From the NCBI GenBank assembly GCA_029251405.1, contig JAQXDK010000006.1:1-64000 (forward strand): a stretch of DNA of 64,000 bases, read 5' to 3'. The position numbers and the translations under genes were made by a program. Below, one piece after another: positions 9,011 through 18,034 of this stretch (position 1 is the stretch's first letter; each line of letters begins with the position of its first letter). The notes beneath the pieces are model-generated. The model was not told the DNA's origin. It was given only the letters and a program-made list of their open reading frames with translations, and made no database searches. This DNA is from Flavobacteriales bacterium (GTDB taxonomy: Bacteria; Bacteroidota; Bacteroidia; Flavobacteriales_D; Parvicellaceae).

Positions 9011-10119
9011 TATTTCTTTTTCTTGAAAGGATACCTTTGAATCCATTTTTTTGGAGATATTTTTTTAATAAAGGGATAAGTTAAAAATCTTAAAAATGCA
9101 TTGTTTGAGTAAATACTACTCTTAGATTTAACAGGTATTGCGCCAATTGTACTTTTAAATTCTGAAGCAGTTCGTCCATAAACAATCTTGCTTACTTTTT
9201 TTTCTATTCCATGAATAATGGAATCGTATAATATTCTATTGTAAATGCTATATTCCTTATTGTAAGAATAATCTATACCTATGAAGTAAGAGTATAATGT
9301 ATTATTACAATGAAACTCAGAAGAAAACCCAATAATTTCTTCATTTAAAGAGTATGTATATAAAGAAAATTCTATTTTCGAATAGGTAGTAAAATCTATA
9401 AGTGTATGTAAATCTAAAGGTGGACCTGAAAACAAAGACTTTCTATAAACATTTAGATATAATTCTTGTAATTCTGGAATTAGTGATTCTATTTTATTGG
9501 AAGAGATTTTTTTTATTTGTAAAGAATTACTTTGTTTAAATACTTTTCGAATTCTTTTTTTGTACTTAGAAATAACGGCATCGGTATAATCACCAAAGGA
9601 TTTCCATTTAGAATCTAAATACAAGACCATATCAGGATCAATATTAAATTCAGAAGATAGTAGTAAGTTTTGTTGTTTAGTAATTGAATTTAAAAAATCA
9701 CTTGGAAGCAAAAAGAAATTGATTTTATAATTAGTACTAATAAAATCGATTAAATTTTTTAAATCTTCTTCTTTAAGTTTAGAATTTGGAAATGAATTGG
9801 AAGAGATATTTGATAAGTGAGTATTCCCAAAACAAAAAAATTTCAAGTTTAATTTTCTTATAAATAGTTTTGTTAAACTGTACTTTTTGTTATTGATATA
9901 GTTAGCTACTTTTTCTCCTTCAATGGTAATTAAATGTCCATAAACAACACCGTTTTCAAAATTTATGTAAAAAGGTTGAATCTCTTTTTCATTTAAATTT
10001 TTCTCAAAATTTTTTAAAAATTCTGATTCAAGGAAAATATGGTTCAAGTCTAAATTAGAATTCCATAATTTTTGATCTAATTCGTTTACTGAATGGAATA
10101 TTTCAAAAGATGTATTCAA
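9010..10119 (-). CDS. FemAB/GNAT-like acyltransferase domain protein
   Basis: This 369-residue cytoplasmic protein has a C-terminal half resembling the peptidoglycan FemAB / GNAT-superfamily fold. It has a basic segment KYKKRIRKVFKQ, then strand-rich EEIIGFSSEFHCNNTLYSYF, then YGRTASEFKSTIGAIPV, a motif seen in Bacteroidota GNAT/FemAB-like proteins. FemAB relatives transfer aminoacyl groups to cell-wall precursors, but this protein's acceptor is unknown. It overlaps the upstream helicase gene by 4 nt and the downstream GNAT gene by 1 nt, so the three are probably co-translated. The N-terminal ~150 residues are not recognisable. It could instead be a specialised acetyltransferase. Confidence 0.65.
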   Translation of the reverse strand: MNTSFEIFHSVNELDQKLWNSNLDLNHIFLESEFLKNFEKNLNEKEIQPFYINFENGVVYGHLITIEGEKVANYINNKKYSLTKLFIRKLNLKFFCFGNTHLSNISSNSFPNSKLKEEDLKNLIDFISTNYKINFFLLPSDFLNSITKQQNLLLSSEFNIDPDMVLYLDSKWKSFGDYTDAVISKYKKRIRKVFKQSNSLQIKKISSNKIESLIPELQELYLNVYRKSLFSGPPLDLHTLIDFTTYSKIEFSLYTYSLNEEIIGFSSEFHCNNTLYSYFIGIDYSYNKEYSIYNRILYDSIIHGIEKKVSKIVYGRTASEFKSTIGAIPVKSKSSIYSNNAFLRFLTYPFIKKISPKKWIQRYPFKKKK

Positions 10120-11516
10120 TTAAAGAATGCATTACTGAAATTAATAAGATATAATTTTTTTGATGCTCTTGTAATGGCTGTATATAACCACCTTAAATAA
10201 CTTAAATCTAACATGTCGTTTTTAAAATAACCTAAATCTACAAGTACATTTTCCCATTGACCTCCTTGAGATTTATGACATGTAATAGAATAAGAAAATT
10301 TGACCTGCAAGGCATTTAAAAATTTATTTTCTTTAATTTTCTTTTTTGCGTTCTCCCCTTTATACTCTAAGCTGATTTTTTGATATAGCTTTTGATATTC
10401 TTCATAAGGTAATGAGGGGGTTTCTAATTTAATGGTATCGAGCATTACAATGACATCTAATTCCTTTTCTTCCAAAAAGTCAATCATTTTTATGGTGACA
10501 TTGGCAAATTTTAAATCATACTTACTTATGATTTCATTAACGCTTAATACTTCAATAATATCTCCATTAGCTATTAGTTCTGATTTGGTATTATCTCCTA
10601 GCCAGAAGTAATTATTCTTAACAACCATTAGCAAATCTCCAGTAGAAATCTCTTCTTCAAAATACCTGATTCTAGAACGTATTTGTTGGTTGTAAATATT
10701 TGCTCTTTTGTTAGAACGACAAAGTACAATGGTATTGGTAATGCCAGTTTTATTGTAATTATCTTCTAAACATTCTTGCAGTTCATCACCAGACTGTATT
10801 CTTGTAACATCCTCACTTTCTAGAAATTTAGGTAGATTGAAATCATGGTTAGAAATTTGCATCCTTAGGTTGGTAGCATTATGGAGAATAGTTGAAGACT
10901 TAGCTTGCCTAACTACTTCTTTGAGGCTATGTGAAATGATATCTTTTGAATAATTTTGTCTTAAAGAATCTTCACTTAAAGCAGGACTAATTTCTAAATG
11001 CACCGGTGGCAATTGAGCAGTATCTCCAATTAAAATTAATTTGCAGCCGATACCATCATAGACATACTGAATTAAGTCATCTAATAGCGACCTGTTGCCA
11101 AAACCTTTATCAGAGGCTTCTGGAATCATGGAAGCCTCATCTACAATGAAAATTGTATTTGAATGTGTATTCTCTTTTAGCTTTATGTAGGTATTACCAT
11201 GTTTATTTGAATTTATCCAATATATTTTTCTGTGGATGGTAGAGGCACTTTTTTTAGAATACTTGGACAATACTTTAGCTGCTCTACCAGTTGGGGCGAG
11301 TAGTGATGATTTTTTATTTACAGATGATAGACTGTTAACCAAAGCAGAAATTAAGCTGGTTTTACCAGTTCCTGCATAACCTTTTAGTAGGAAAATACTT
11401 CCCGTACTAATTGAAAGAATGTAATCGGATAATTCCAAAGTAATCTCCTGCTGTTCTTTGGTAAAAGAAAAAGGAAAATTGGAAGTTATTTTATCTTTTA
11501 AAATTTTAGTGTTCAA
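10116..11516 (-). CDS. ATP-dependent RecD/Pif1-like DNA helicase (SF1B)
   Basis: The 466-residue protein has a Walker A LKGYAGTGKTSLISAL (residues ~44-58), motif Ia LAPTGRAAKVLSKY, Walker B FIVDEASMIPE, motif III LILIGDTAQLPPV, and a C-terminal UvrD_C2-type block with YSITCHKSQGGQWENV and LYTAITRAS. These are the ordered motifs of RecD/Pif1-type 5'-3' helicases. It is shorter than RecD2, with no long N-terminal extension. Single-copy helicases of this kind are common in Flavobacteria and probably process DNA ends or stalled forks. It lies 26 nt after the MoxR-like gene and overlaps the FemAB-like gene by 4 nt. Confidence 0.88.
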   Translation of the reverse strand: MNTKILKDKITSNFPFSFTKEQQEITLELSDYILSISTGSIFLLKGYAGTGKTSLISALVNSLSSVNKKSSLLAPTGRAAKVLSKYSKKSASTIHRKIYWINSNKHGNTYIKLKENTHSNTIFIVDEASMIPEASDKGFGNRSLLDDLIQYVYDGIGCKLILIGDTAQLPPVHLEISPALSEDSLRQNYSKDIISHSLKEVVRQAKSSTILHNATNLRMQISNHDFNLPKFLESEDVTRIQSGDELQECLEDNYNKTGITNTIVLCRSNKRANIYNQQIRSRIRYFEEEISTGDLLMVVKNNYFWLGDNTKSELIANGDIIEVLSVNEIISKYDLKFANVTIKMIDFLEEKELDVIVMLDTIKLETPSLPYEEYQKLYQKISLEYKGENAKKKIKENKFLNALQVKFSYSITCHKSQGGQWENVLVDLGYFKNDMLDLSYLRWLYTAITRASKKLYLINFSNAFFN

Positions 11517-11542
11517 ATTGCATCTAAATTAAAGTTCAATAA

Positions 11543-13006
11543 CTATATGTTTTTAATATAGTTTCCGTAAGGATCTTGAATTTGGATTCCATTACTGTAC
11601 GCTACTTTAGTCAATTTTTTAAACTGAACCAACCCCCAGAGAGTAAATTCTTTTAAGAACGGGAGATCTTTTTTCAAGGTATTAGGTTGATATTTTTTAA
11701 CTAGATTATTTAGAGGCAAAATAGACATCAATTTTTCTTGATATTCTTCATCAGTTATATCATTTAAGATTTCGAAACCTGTTTCGTTAAAAAACCAAGA
11801 AATAAGTTCGTCATAAGGGCTCTCACCGTTCTCTTTTTCTAATTTTTCTATTTTAGGAAATAATTTTACAAACAATGTTTTTACGGCATTTTCAATTAGT
11901 TGATTTGCTACAAATTCTGCACCTTCTTGTTCTCCTTCATAAACTAATTCAACTTTACCAGTTATTGCAGGTATAATACTGGTGAAATCTGCTAATCTTA
12001 AACAGGTTTTTTCCTCGTTATTTTTAAGCAATCTTAATTCAGCTTTACTTAATAGATTTTCTAAAGCGGATATACTAAGTCTTGCACTAACTCCACTTTT
12101 TTCATCAACATATTCACTTACTCTAGCTTCAAAACTAATTTGTTCTAATAAATCTCTTGCAAGTTCTGGGATATGAATATTTGTTTTTTGAGATTCAGTA
12201 GATTTAATTTCTTGTGAGGTTATTTTTTTTGCTATTTCTATATCTTTTGGATAATGCGTTAGGATTTGAGAACCAATTCGATCTTTAAGTGGTGTTACAA
12301 TACTTCCTCTATTGGTATAATCTTCGGGGTTGGCAGTAAAAATAAACTGGATATCTAAAGCTAGTCTTAACTTGAAACCACGGATTTGAATGTCCCCTTC
12401 CTGTAGAATATTAAACAACGAAACTTGGATCCTTGCTTGTAAATCAGGAAGTTCATTAATCACAAAAATACAACGATTTGCTCTTGGAATCATTCCGTAA
12501 TGTATAACTCTATCATCCGCATAACTTAGTTTTAAATTGGCCGCTTTAATAGGATCTATGTCTCCGATTAAATCTGCAACTGTTACATCAGGTGTCGCTA
12601 ATTTTTCTGCAAATCTATCAGATCGATGAAGCCAACTTATAGAAGTTTTGTCTCCTAGTTCTTTTATTTTCTCTTTTGCAAACTCTGAAATGGGAGCTAA
12701 AGGGTCGTCATAAATCTCAGATCCTTCTACATATGGAATATATTCATCTAACAGTTTTATGAGTAACCTAGCAATTTTTGTTTTTGCTTGACCTCTCAAT
12801 CCTAGTAAATTAATATTATGTCTTGATAGAATGGCTTGTTCCAGTTCTGGAATTACAGATTCTTCATAACCGTGAATGTTGTCAAAAACATTTATTTTAT
12901 TTTTGATATTATGAATTAAGTTGTCTCTAAGTTCATCTTTAATACTTTTTTGTACGTATGAAGTTTTTCTAAGTTCTCCAAGTGTTTTAGTTTTAAGATA
13001 ATTCAT
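11543..13006 (-). CDS. MoxR/magnesium-chelatase-like AAA+ ATPase
   Basis: This 487-residue AAA+ protein has Walker A LLGLRGQAKTKIARLL (near residue 70), with Ala-Lys-Thr in the P-loop, and Walker B CIFVINELPDL. The sensor-1 region is FIFTANPEDYTNRGS, with the arginine-rich LKDRIGSQILTHYP after it. The layout matches the magnesium chelatase I / MoxR branch of AAA+ ATPases, which act with VWA-domain partners to remodel proteins or insert metal ions. The partner is clear: the VWA gene upstream overlaps it by 4 nt. No chlorophyll or cobalamin genes are nearby, so a chaperone-like role is more likely than chelation. Confidence 0.85.
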   Translation of the reverse strand: MNYLKTKTLGELRKTSYVQKSIKDELRDNLIHNIKNKINVFDNIHGYEESVIPELEQAILSRHNINLLGLRGQAKTKIARLLIKLLDEYIPYVEGSEIYDDPLAPISEFAKEKIKELGDKTSISWLHRSDRFAEKLATPDVTVADLIGDIDPIKAANLKLSYADDRVIHYGMIPRANRCIFVINELPDLQARIQVSLFNILQEGDIQIRGFKLRLALDIQFIFTANPEDYTNRGSIVTPLKDRIGSQILTHYPKDIEIAKKITSQEIKSTESQKTNIHIPELARDLLEQISFEARVSEYVDEKSGVSARLSISALENLLSKAELRLLKNNEEKTCLRLADFTSIIPAITGKVELVYEGEQEGAEFVANQLIENAVKTLFVKLFPKIEKLEKENGESPYDELISWFFNETGFEILNDITDEEYQEKLMSILPLNNLVKKYQPNTLKKDLPFLKEFTLWGLVQFKKLTKVAYSNGIQIQDPYGNYIKNI

Positions 13007-14124
13007 TTTATTCTTTTTTTTCTATTGGTTTCGTAATCTTCAAAAATCATTTCTCCTAGATTTTGAAGCCCGGTGTAAAAAGCTTTTCCCTTATTAGCAT
13101 CTGTAAATTGTTTTACAAATTGCATTAAATATGGATCTTGAGCTATCATGAATGTTGTAATAGGGATATGCAACCTTCTTGCTTGTTGAGCCATCGCATA
13201 ACATTGATTGGTTATGTAAGGGTCTAAACCATTACTGTTTTTATAATATCTTCCATCTTTTTCTATTACACAACTTGGTTTGCCGTCAGTAATCATAAAG
13301 ATTTGTTTATTGGTATTTCTTTTTCTTCGAAGCATATCCATCGCAAGACTAAGACCTGCAACAGTATTGGTGTGGTAGGGACCAACTTTAAGATAGGGAA
13401 GATCTTTAACTCCTATGGGCCAAGCATCATTTCCAAATACTAATATTTCGACACTGTCCTTAGGATATCTGGTTTTTATAAACTCTGAAAGAGCCATAGC
13501 TACTTTTTTTGCAGGTGTTATCCTATCTTCTCCATAAAGTATCATGCTATGGCTAATATCAATCATAAGCACTGTACTCATTTGACTTTTATGATAAGAC
13601 TCTTCAACAACTAAATCGTTTTCGCTTAAAGTGAAGTCACCAATACCGTGATTCACATGAGCATTTTTTAGAGATTCAGTAATGGATATTTTTTCAATGG
13701 GATCTCCAAACTGAAAAGCCTTAAAATCACCTGTTTGCTCGTCACCAATTCCTTGTTTATTGCTTTTATGATTTCCTAAACCATTTCTTTTTATTTTACC
13801 AAATATTTGGGTTAAGGCTTGTTTTCTTATCGCTTGCTCAGTTTTAGCTGTCAAGGAAATACCACCATTCCCTTCTGCATCTATTTCTTCCCGGATATAT
13901 CCTTTTTCTTTAAGTTCTTCAACAAAGTCATCAATTGTATAATCTTCATTTGTTAACTTATATTCTCTATCCAGTTGTTTCAGCCAATCTATAGCTTCGT
14001 CAAAATCTCCAGATGTGTGAGTGATAAGTTCTTTGAAGATATCTAATAGCTTATCAAATGGACTTTGGATTTTCGATTCATAATTTTTAAATATGAACCC
14101 TGATTTGTTTTTAGATTTTGACAT
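13003..14124 (-). CDS. VWA domain-containing protein, partner of the MoxR-like ATPase
   Basis: The 373-residue protein has a von Willebrand A domain in its C-terminal half. The MIDAS motif DISHSM (DxSxS) is at residues ~189-194, followed by PAKKVAMALSEFIK, the strand VEILVFGNDAW and MITDGKPSC, the last two marking further metal-site residues. The N-terminal ~150 residues are charged and helical (DFDEAIDWLKQLDRE). There is no signal peptide, so it is cytoplasmic. It heads the minus-strand run and overlaps the AAA+ ATPase by 4 nt, the usual MoxR-VWA pairing in which ATPase and metal-dependent adhesion domain form a remodelling complex. The target is unknown. Confidence 0.85.
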   Translation of the reverse strand: MSKSKNKSGFIFKNYESKIQSPFDKLLDIFKELITHTSGDFDEAIDWLKQLDREYKLTNEDYTIDDFVEELKEKGYIREEIDAEGNGGISLTAKTEQAIRKQALTQIFGKIKRNGLGNHKSNKQGIGDEQTGDFKAFQFGDPIEKISITESLKNAHVNHGIGDFTLSENDLVVEESYHKSQMSTVLMIDISHSMILYGEDRITPAKKVAMALSEFIKTRYPKDSVEILVFGNDAWPIGVKDLPYLKVGPYHTNTVAGLSLAMDMLRRKRNTNKQIFMITDGKPSCVIEKDGRYYKNSNGLDPYITNQCYAMAQQARRLHIPITTFMIAQDPYLMQFVKQFTDANKGKAFYTGLQNLGEMIFEDYETNRKKRIK

Positions 14125-14382
14125 TTTTTATAAATCTAAAACATATTAAATCTATAACCTCAATTTTATGATTTTTTAAGGAAAATGTTTAAATAATTTT
14201 AATTTTCAAAAAATATATAAAATTCAATAAAATCGATATTTATTTAAAAAAGATCAAAAAACTTGAAATATTGTTAAAAAAAAGCTGATTTAATAAAAAA
14301 AGTTAGATAATTATTTTTGTAAAACTTCAACTATATTACTTAGATATATAGGGTTAGATAATTATTCTTTATATTCATAAAT

Positions 14383-16350
14383 ATGAAAAAGCTGATTCTA
14401 TTGTTTTCACTTTTGGTTGGATTTTCAACTGTTAAGTTAAATGCACAGGAGATTCAAAAAAAAATGGATTCTTTAATTGATTTTTGGCACAATAAATCTA
14501 ACCCAGATACTGCAAGGTTTACAGCGATTAACGATTTCATTTGGAGTTATAGAAATATTAATGCAGATTCTTGTTTTTATTTTATTGATCTTATGTTTAA
14601 TGAGGCCAGTCTTAAAAATAATCAAAAATATACAGCCCGTTCGTGGAGTTTAAGAGGGACTTTATCAAGAGTAATAGGGAACGAGAAAAAAGCATTAATC
14701 TATTATAAAAAAGCCTCAGAAATTTACAATAGTTATAACGATATTGATGGTGAGGCAACGTCAAATAATAATATTGCCCTCTTATATCGAACTAATGGAA
14801 TGGGTAATGAGGCCTTAAAAATGTTTTTGGAGAATAAAAAAACAGCTATAAAAATTGGAGATAGAGGCCTATTAGAGGTATCACTTCTGAATATAGGGCA
14901 AACATTTTTTGAAAATAATAATTATGATTCTGCACTAACTTATTTTAAAAAAAGTATTGATTTATGTAATGAATTAAAAAAAGAAAAATATGTAAAACAC
15001 AAGTTTTGGGCCTTTCTTTTTCAAGGTCATATTTACAGAAATCAAAGTAAAATGGAATTAGCAATTGATAAGTATAATAATTGCATAAAACTTGCGATGT
15101 CTTTAAACGATTTAGACGGACTTAGTTCTGCTTATTCATCTGTTGGCTACCTCTTTTTTTTAAAAGATAATTATCAAAAAGCATTACTAAATTATTTAAA
15201 CGCAGAAAAATATCAAAAAGCACTTTCAGGTCATACTAAACAGGGTACTTTATATATGATATATAAAAATTACATTGCTCTTAAGAAAGATAAATTAGCA
15301 CTACTCACAATTGATAAATATTTGAAAGTTAGAGATTCTACAGAATCTCTAAAGTCAAATAATGAACTCATAAAGCTTAAGCTGGATAAAGAGTTTAATT
15401 TATTAAAAGAAATAGACAGTATTAAATATCTAAATGAAATTAATCTTAATCAAGCTGAAGTTGCATCTGAAAAGCAAAGAAGAAATGGTCTTATAATAAT
15501 AATTTTACTGGTGCTTATATCACTAGTTTTTTTGTATAGACAGTTTACCCAAACCAGAAAACAAAAAGTACTAATTGAAAGTAAACAGAAAGAAATAAAA
15601 GATAGTATTTCATATGCCAAGAAAATTCAAGATGCTATTATGACTTCAACCGTTTACATTGAAGATGTATTACCAAAAAGTTTTATTTTTTTTCAACCTA
15701 AGGATGTGGTCTCAGGTGACTTTTATTGGGTATATAAGTCTTCTAAAAGTGATATTTATATTGCAGTCGCGGATTGTACTGGCCATGGTGTCCCTGGAGC
15801 ATTTATGAGTATGATTGGGAATTCTCTTTTAAATGAAATTATTGTTGAAAAGAAAATAGAGAACACAGCTGAGATTCTAGATCTCTTAAGAGAGCAGATT
15901 ATAAAATCCTTACATCAGGGAGAAGAAAACGTCGAATCTAAAGACGGAATGGATATGTCGTTATGTAAAATTAATATGGTTGACAAGAAAATTGAATTTT
16001 CTGGGGCCTATAACTCTTTAATTCATGTCTCTAATGGAGAATTAACAACAATAAAAGGGGACAATCAGCCTGTTTCATTGCATTACGCAGAAAGTAAACC
16101 CTTCACAAAAAAAATTATTAAAGTGGAGAAAGGAGATATGATTTATTTGTATTCAGATGGTTACCAAGACCAGTTTGGCGGATTTAAAGATAAAAAGTTC
16201 ATGTCTCTTAAATTTAAAAATTTGTTAAAAAAAATCAGTAACAATACCTCACATGAACAATATTCAATACTTCAAAAAGAATTTTATCTATGGAAAGGTT
16301 CAAGAGAGCAAATCGATGATGTCTGCGTAATGGGGATTAGAATAGTTTGA
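14383..16350 (+). CDS. TPR sensor membrane protein with SpoIIE-type PP2C phosphatase domain
   Basis: The 655-residue protein has a signal peptide (residues 1-21, ending LNAQE), about 300 residues of TPR helices (KALIYYKKASEIY, DSALTYFKKSIDLC, ELAIDKYNNCIKLA), a coiled segment, and a transmembrane helix (LIIIILLVLISLVFLY, ~365-381). A cytoplasmic SpoIIE/PP2C domain follows. Its metal-binding motifs are intact: VVSGDFYW, ADCTGHGVPGAFMS, MDMSLC, YSDGYQDQFGG and QIDDVCVMG. This architecture suggests a periplasmic sensor controlling dephosphorylation of a serine/threonine-phosphorylated partner, in the style of partner switching. It stands alone, divergent from the VWA run. No anti-sigma factor or antagonist gene is adjacent, so the partner is unknown. 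Confidence 0.88.
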   Translation: MKKLILLFSLLVGFSTVKLNAQEIQKKMDSLIDFWHNKSNPDTARFTAINDFIWSYRNINADSCFYFIDLMFNEASLKNNQKYTARSWSLRGTLSRVIGNEKKALIYYKKASEIYNSYNDIDGEATSNNNIALLYRTNGMGNEALKMFLENKKTAIKIGDRGLLEVSLLNIGQTFFENNNYDSALTYFKKSIDLCNELKKEKYVKHKFWAFLFQGHIYRNQSKMELAIDKYNNCIKLAMSLNDLDGLSSAYSSVGYLFFLKDNYQKALLNYLNAEKYQKALSGHTKQGTLYMIYKNYIALKKDKLALLTIDKYLKVRDSTESLKSNNELIKLKLDKEFNLLKEIDSIKYLNEINLNQAEVASEKQRRNGLIIIILLVLISLVFLYRQFTQTRKQKVLIESKQKEIKDSISYAKKIQDAIMTSTVYIEDVLPKSFIFFQPKDVVSGDFYWVYKSSKSDIYIAVADCTGHGVPGAFMSMIGNSLLNEIIVEKKIENTAEILDLLREQIIKSLHQGEENVESKDGMDMSLCKINMVDKKIEFSGAYNSLIHVSNGELTTIKGDNQPVSLHYAESKPFTKKIIKVEKGDMIYLYSDGYQDQFGGFKDKKFMSLKFKNLLKKISNNTSHEQYSILQKEFYLWKGSREQIDDVCVMGIRIV

Positions 16351-16389
16351 TGATTTTAAATTACAGATACAACCAAATATGTACATTTG

Positions 16390-16411
16390 AAATAACAGGA
16401 TTGTTATTTTT
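16390..16411 (+). terminator. Weak hairpin after the SpoIIE-type gene
   Basis: AAATAACA and TGTTATTT form a perfect 8-bp stem around the loop GGAT, followed by further T residues, 39 nt after the stop codon. The stem is AT-rich and therefore weak, but its position fits termination of the upstream gene. Confidence 0.4.
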
Positions 16412-16639
16412 GGAAGTCAATTCATGATCATTAGGAGCTTCTTTCTTTTCACATATATGTGGAAAAAAATCATTCTTTTTGTTTGCAACTAATTTCATTG
16501 AGCGCAACGTATTGATAATAACTAGCCCTTGTTGGTTTTGTCTATCTAAGTTGCTGTATTTTAGTAATTTGCATGAACTAATGAGTAGCCTTTGTTAGCA
16601 AGGATGAAACAAAACTCAAAAAAAAGACTTCTTAAATTT
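16412..16639. other. Non-coding gap with a repeated 13-mer
   Basis: No credible gene lies in this gap. It is less AT-rich than other gaps here and contains two imperfect direct copies of a 13-mer, TAGCCCTTGTTGG at 16523-16535 and TAGCCTTTGTTAG at 16586-16598, 63 bp apart, plus GAGCGCAACG at 16500-16509. It may be a copy of an interspersed intergenic repeat or a decayed element. I could not compare it with the rest of the genome. Confidence 0.45.
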
Positions 16640-16822
16640 TTATTGTTCTATTGAATTTGCCTCAAAAAATGCAATTTCGTTCTCTGTAGTGGTATAATTG
16701 ATTTGAATAGGATTACAGCAAGTTTCACAATCCTCTATATAGTTTTGTCCTGTAACTGAAGTGTCTATAAGCATAGAAATTTGCTCCCAACAGTAGGGGC
16801 AGGTAAAAAAGTTCTCAATCAT
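16640..16822 (-). CDS. CPXCG motif-containing cysteine-rich protein
   Basis: This 60-residue protein has paired cysteine motifs CPYCW (residues 8-12) and CETCCNP (~32-38), which should bind one zinc ion as a small ribbon. The C-terminus is acidic (TENEIAFFEANSIEQ). The layout and length match the CPXCG cysteine-rich family, found widely in Proteobacteria and Bacteroidota with no known function. Here the first motif has W instead of G after the second Cys. It overlaps the upstream 61-residue gene by 8 nt, so the two form a bicistron. Confidence 0.8.
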   Translation of the reverse strand: MIENFFTCPYCWEQISMLIDTSVTGQNYIEDCETCCNPIQINYTTTENEIAFFEANSIEQ

Positions 16823-17000
16823 GAATAATTTTGTTTATTCTTAGAAGTTGTTTAGTAAGTCGCTTTTTATATCTGCGTTGCCTTTGACTTGCTTTTGCTG
16901 CATTAGCTCTCCAGTTTTCACGCTTGTCAATCACAATTTCGTCAAGATCATTTGCTACTTCAATTTTAGTAGCATTTTTTTCATAGGTTCTAAGTGCCAA
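16815..17000 (-). CDS. Small basic protein of unknown function, coupled to the CPXCG gene
   Basis: A 61-residue frame starts with TTG at 17000 (MALRTYEKNATKIEVA) and has no ATG alternative. The middle is acidic (DLDEIVIDKREN) and the C-terminal half strongly basic and helical (KASQRQRRYKKRLTKQLLRI), so RNA, DNA or ribosome binding is possible. I do not recognise a family. It overlaps the downstream CPXCG gene by 8 nt, typical of the real gene junctions in this window, which supports its being expressed. The start codon is the uncertain part. Confidence 0.6.
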   Translation of the reverse strand: MALRTYEKNATKIEVANDLDEIVIDKRENWRANAAKASQRQRRYKKRLTKQLLRINKIIHD

Positions 17001-17113
17001 ATTCTTAATTTGAAATAAACATATTGAATTGTTTATTTTTCAACTAAAATGTTTAAGATTTTATATAATTTAAATGGAGATACTGAGAACAATATATCTT
17101 GAAAATAGAGAAA

Positions 17114-17986
17114 CTATTTTTTAAATATTTTAAATTCTTTTGTGCTATTTCCACAAGTTACTTTAAGTAAATATACTCCTGTTTTATAATTTTCAAGGTT
17201 TATTGTTTTAGACTGCGTAGTTTGTAATAAATCTCCAGAAATATTAAAAAGTCTGAGTTCATATACATCAGCAATACTATTCGACTCTATTTGTAATCTA
17301 TGGGACGTTGGGTTAGGAAAAACTTTAAATTTTAATGAAGACTCTTTCATAATATTTGTTGAATTATCATAGTTAAGGACTAGTCCGTCTAACTTCAGAC
17401 TATTTCCAGCTACAGGAAAATCGCTGTTTCCAGCAGTAATATAAATTTCTAAATAGTCTCCACCAACGGAATCAAAATATAAAATAGGGATGTTAAACAA
17501 AGTGTAATTAGGAATATTATTATCAAACTCAATGGCCCCTAATCCAGTCATGTCTCCAGATTCAGAATAAACTAAAACAGAGATTGATGTAGAATTTGTA
17601 GAAGAATTAACAATATCTTGCTTAACGTACCCAGATAAAGAAAGTAAATTACTATCAATATTCATATTTGCAGAGTCTAAATTTTCATTTTTTAAATTGA
17701 GCATTGCTACAGGAATTATAGTATCAGATATTAATGTAGAAGCAGGTATTTTTGATCTTAGTTCCATCGCATATGCTCCAGAGTAAGCATCAGATGACTT
17801 AACAATGGTACTATCTAAAATTCCTAAAAAGAGCGAATTGTAGAGTTGTAAACTTAATTCACCCCAATTAGCAGGTTCTTCTCCGTAAGTTTCTTGAATC
17901 CAGTTCTCAAAATTCCCATTTGGAATTTGTTGTCCTTTTACTGAAATGCTTAGCAAGATAATTAGTGATAGTATTATTTTTTTCAT
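17114..17986 (-). CDS. Secreted T9SS type A sorting domain protein
   Basis: The 290-residue protein starts MKKIILSLIILLSISVKGQQ, a clear signal peptide. It has a beta-rich middle beginning IPNGNFENWIQETYGEEPANW, like carbohydrate-binding or jelly-roll modules in Bacteroidota secreted proteins. It ends in a type A T9SS sorting domain: KVFPNPTSHRLQIES, then LRLFNISGDLL and YKTGVYLLKV, with a basic end KIFKK. It should cross the inner membrane by Sec and the outer membrane by the T9SS, then be released or anchored. The gene is monocistronic. No catalytic motif is visible, so its substrate is unknown. Confidence 0.8.
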   Translation of the reverse strand: MKKIILSLIILLSISVKGQQIPNGNFENWIQETYGEEPANWGELSLQLYNSLFLGILDSTIVKSSDAYSGAYAMELRSKIPASTLISDTIIPVAMLNLKNENLDSANMNIDSNLLSLSGYVKQDIVNSSTNSTSISVLVYSESGDMTGLGAIEFDNNIPNYTLFNIPILYFDSVGGDYLEIYITAGNSDFPVAGNSLKLDGLVLNYDNSTNIMKESSLKFKVFPNPTSHRLQIESNSIADVYELRLFNISGDLLQTTQSKTINLENYKTGVYLLKVTCGNSTKEFKIFKK

Positions 17987-18034
17987 GTTCTTAAGTATTT
18001 TAAAATTTTCTTTTGAAACAACCTTGTAAGGGTT

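Noticed and set aside
8543-14124. Defence island reading of the helicase/AAA+/VWA run
   Set aside because: No nuclease, toxin or sensor effector is present, and MoxR-VWA pairs and RecD-like helicases are common housekeeping genes in Bacteroidota.
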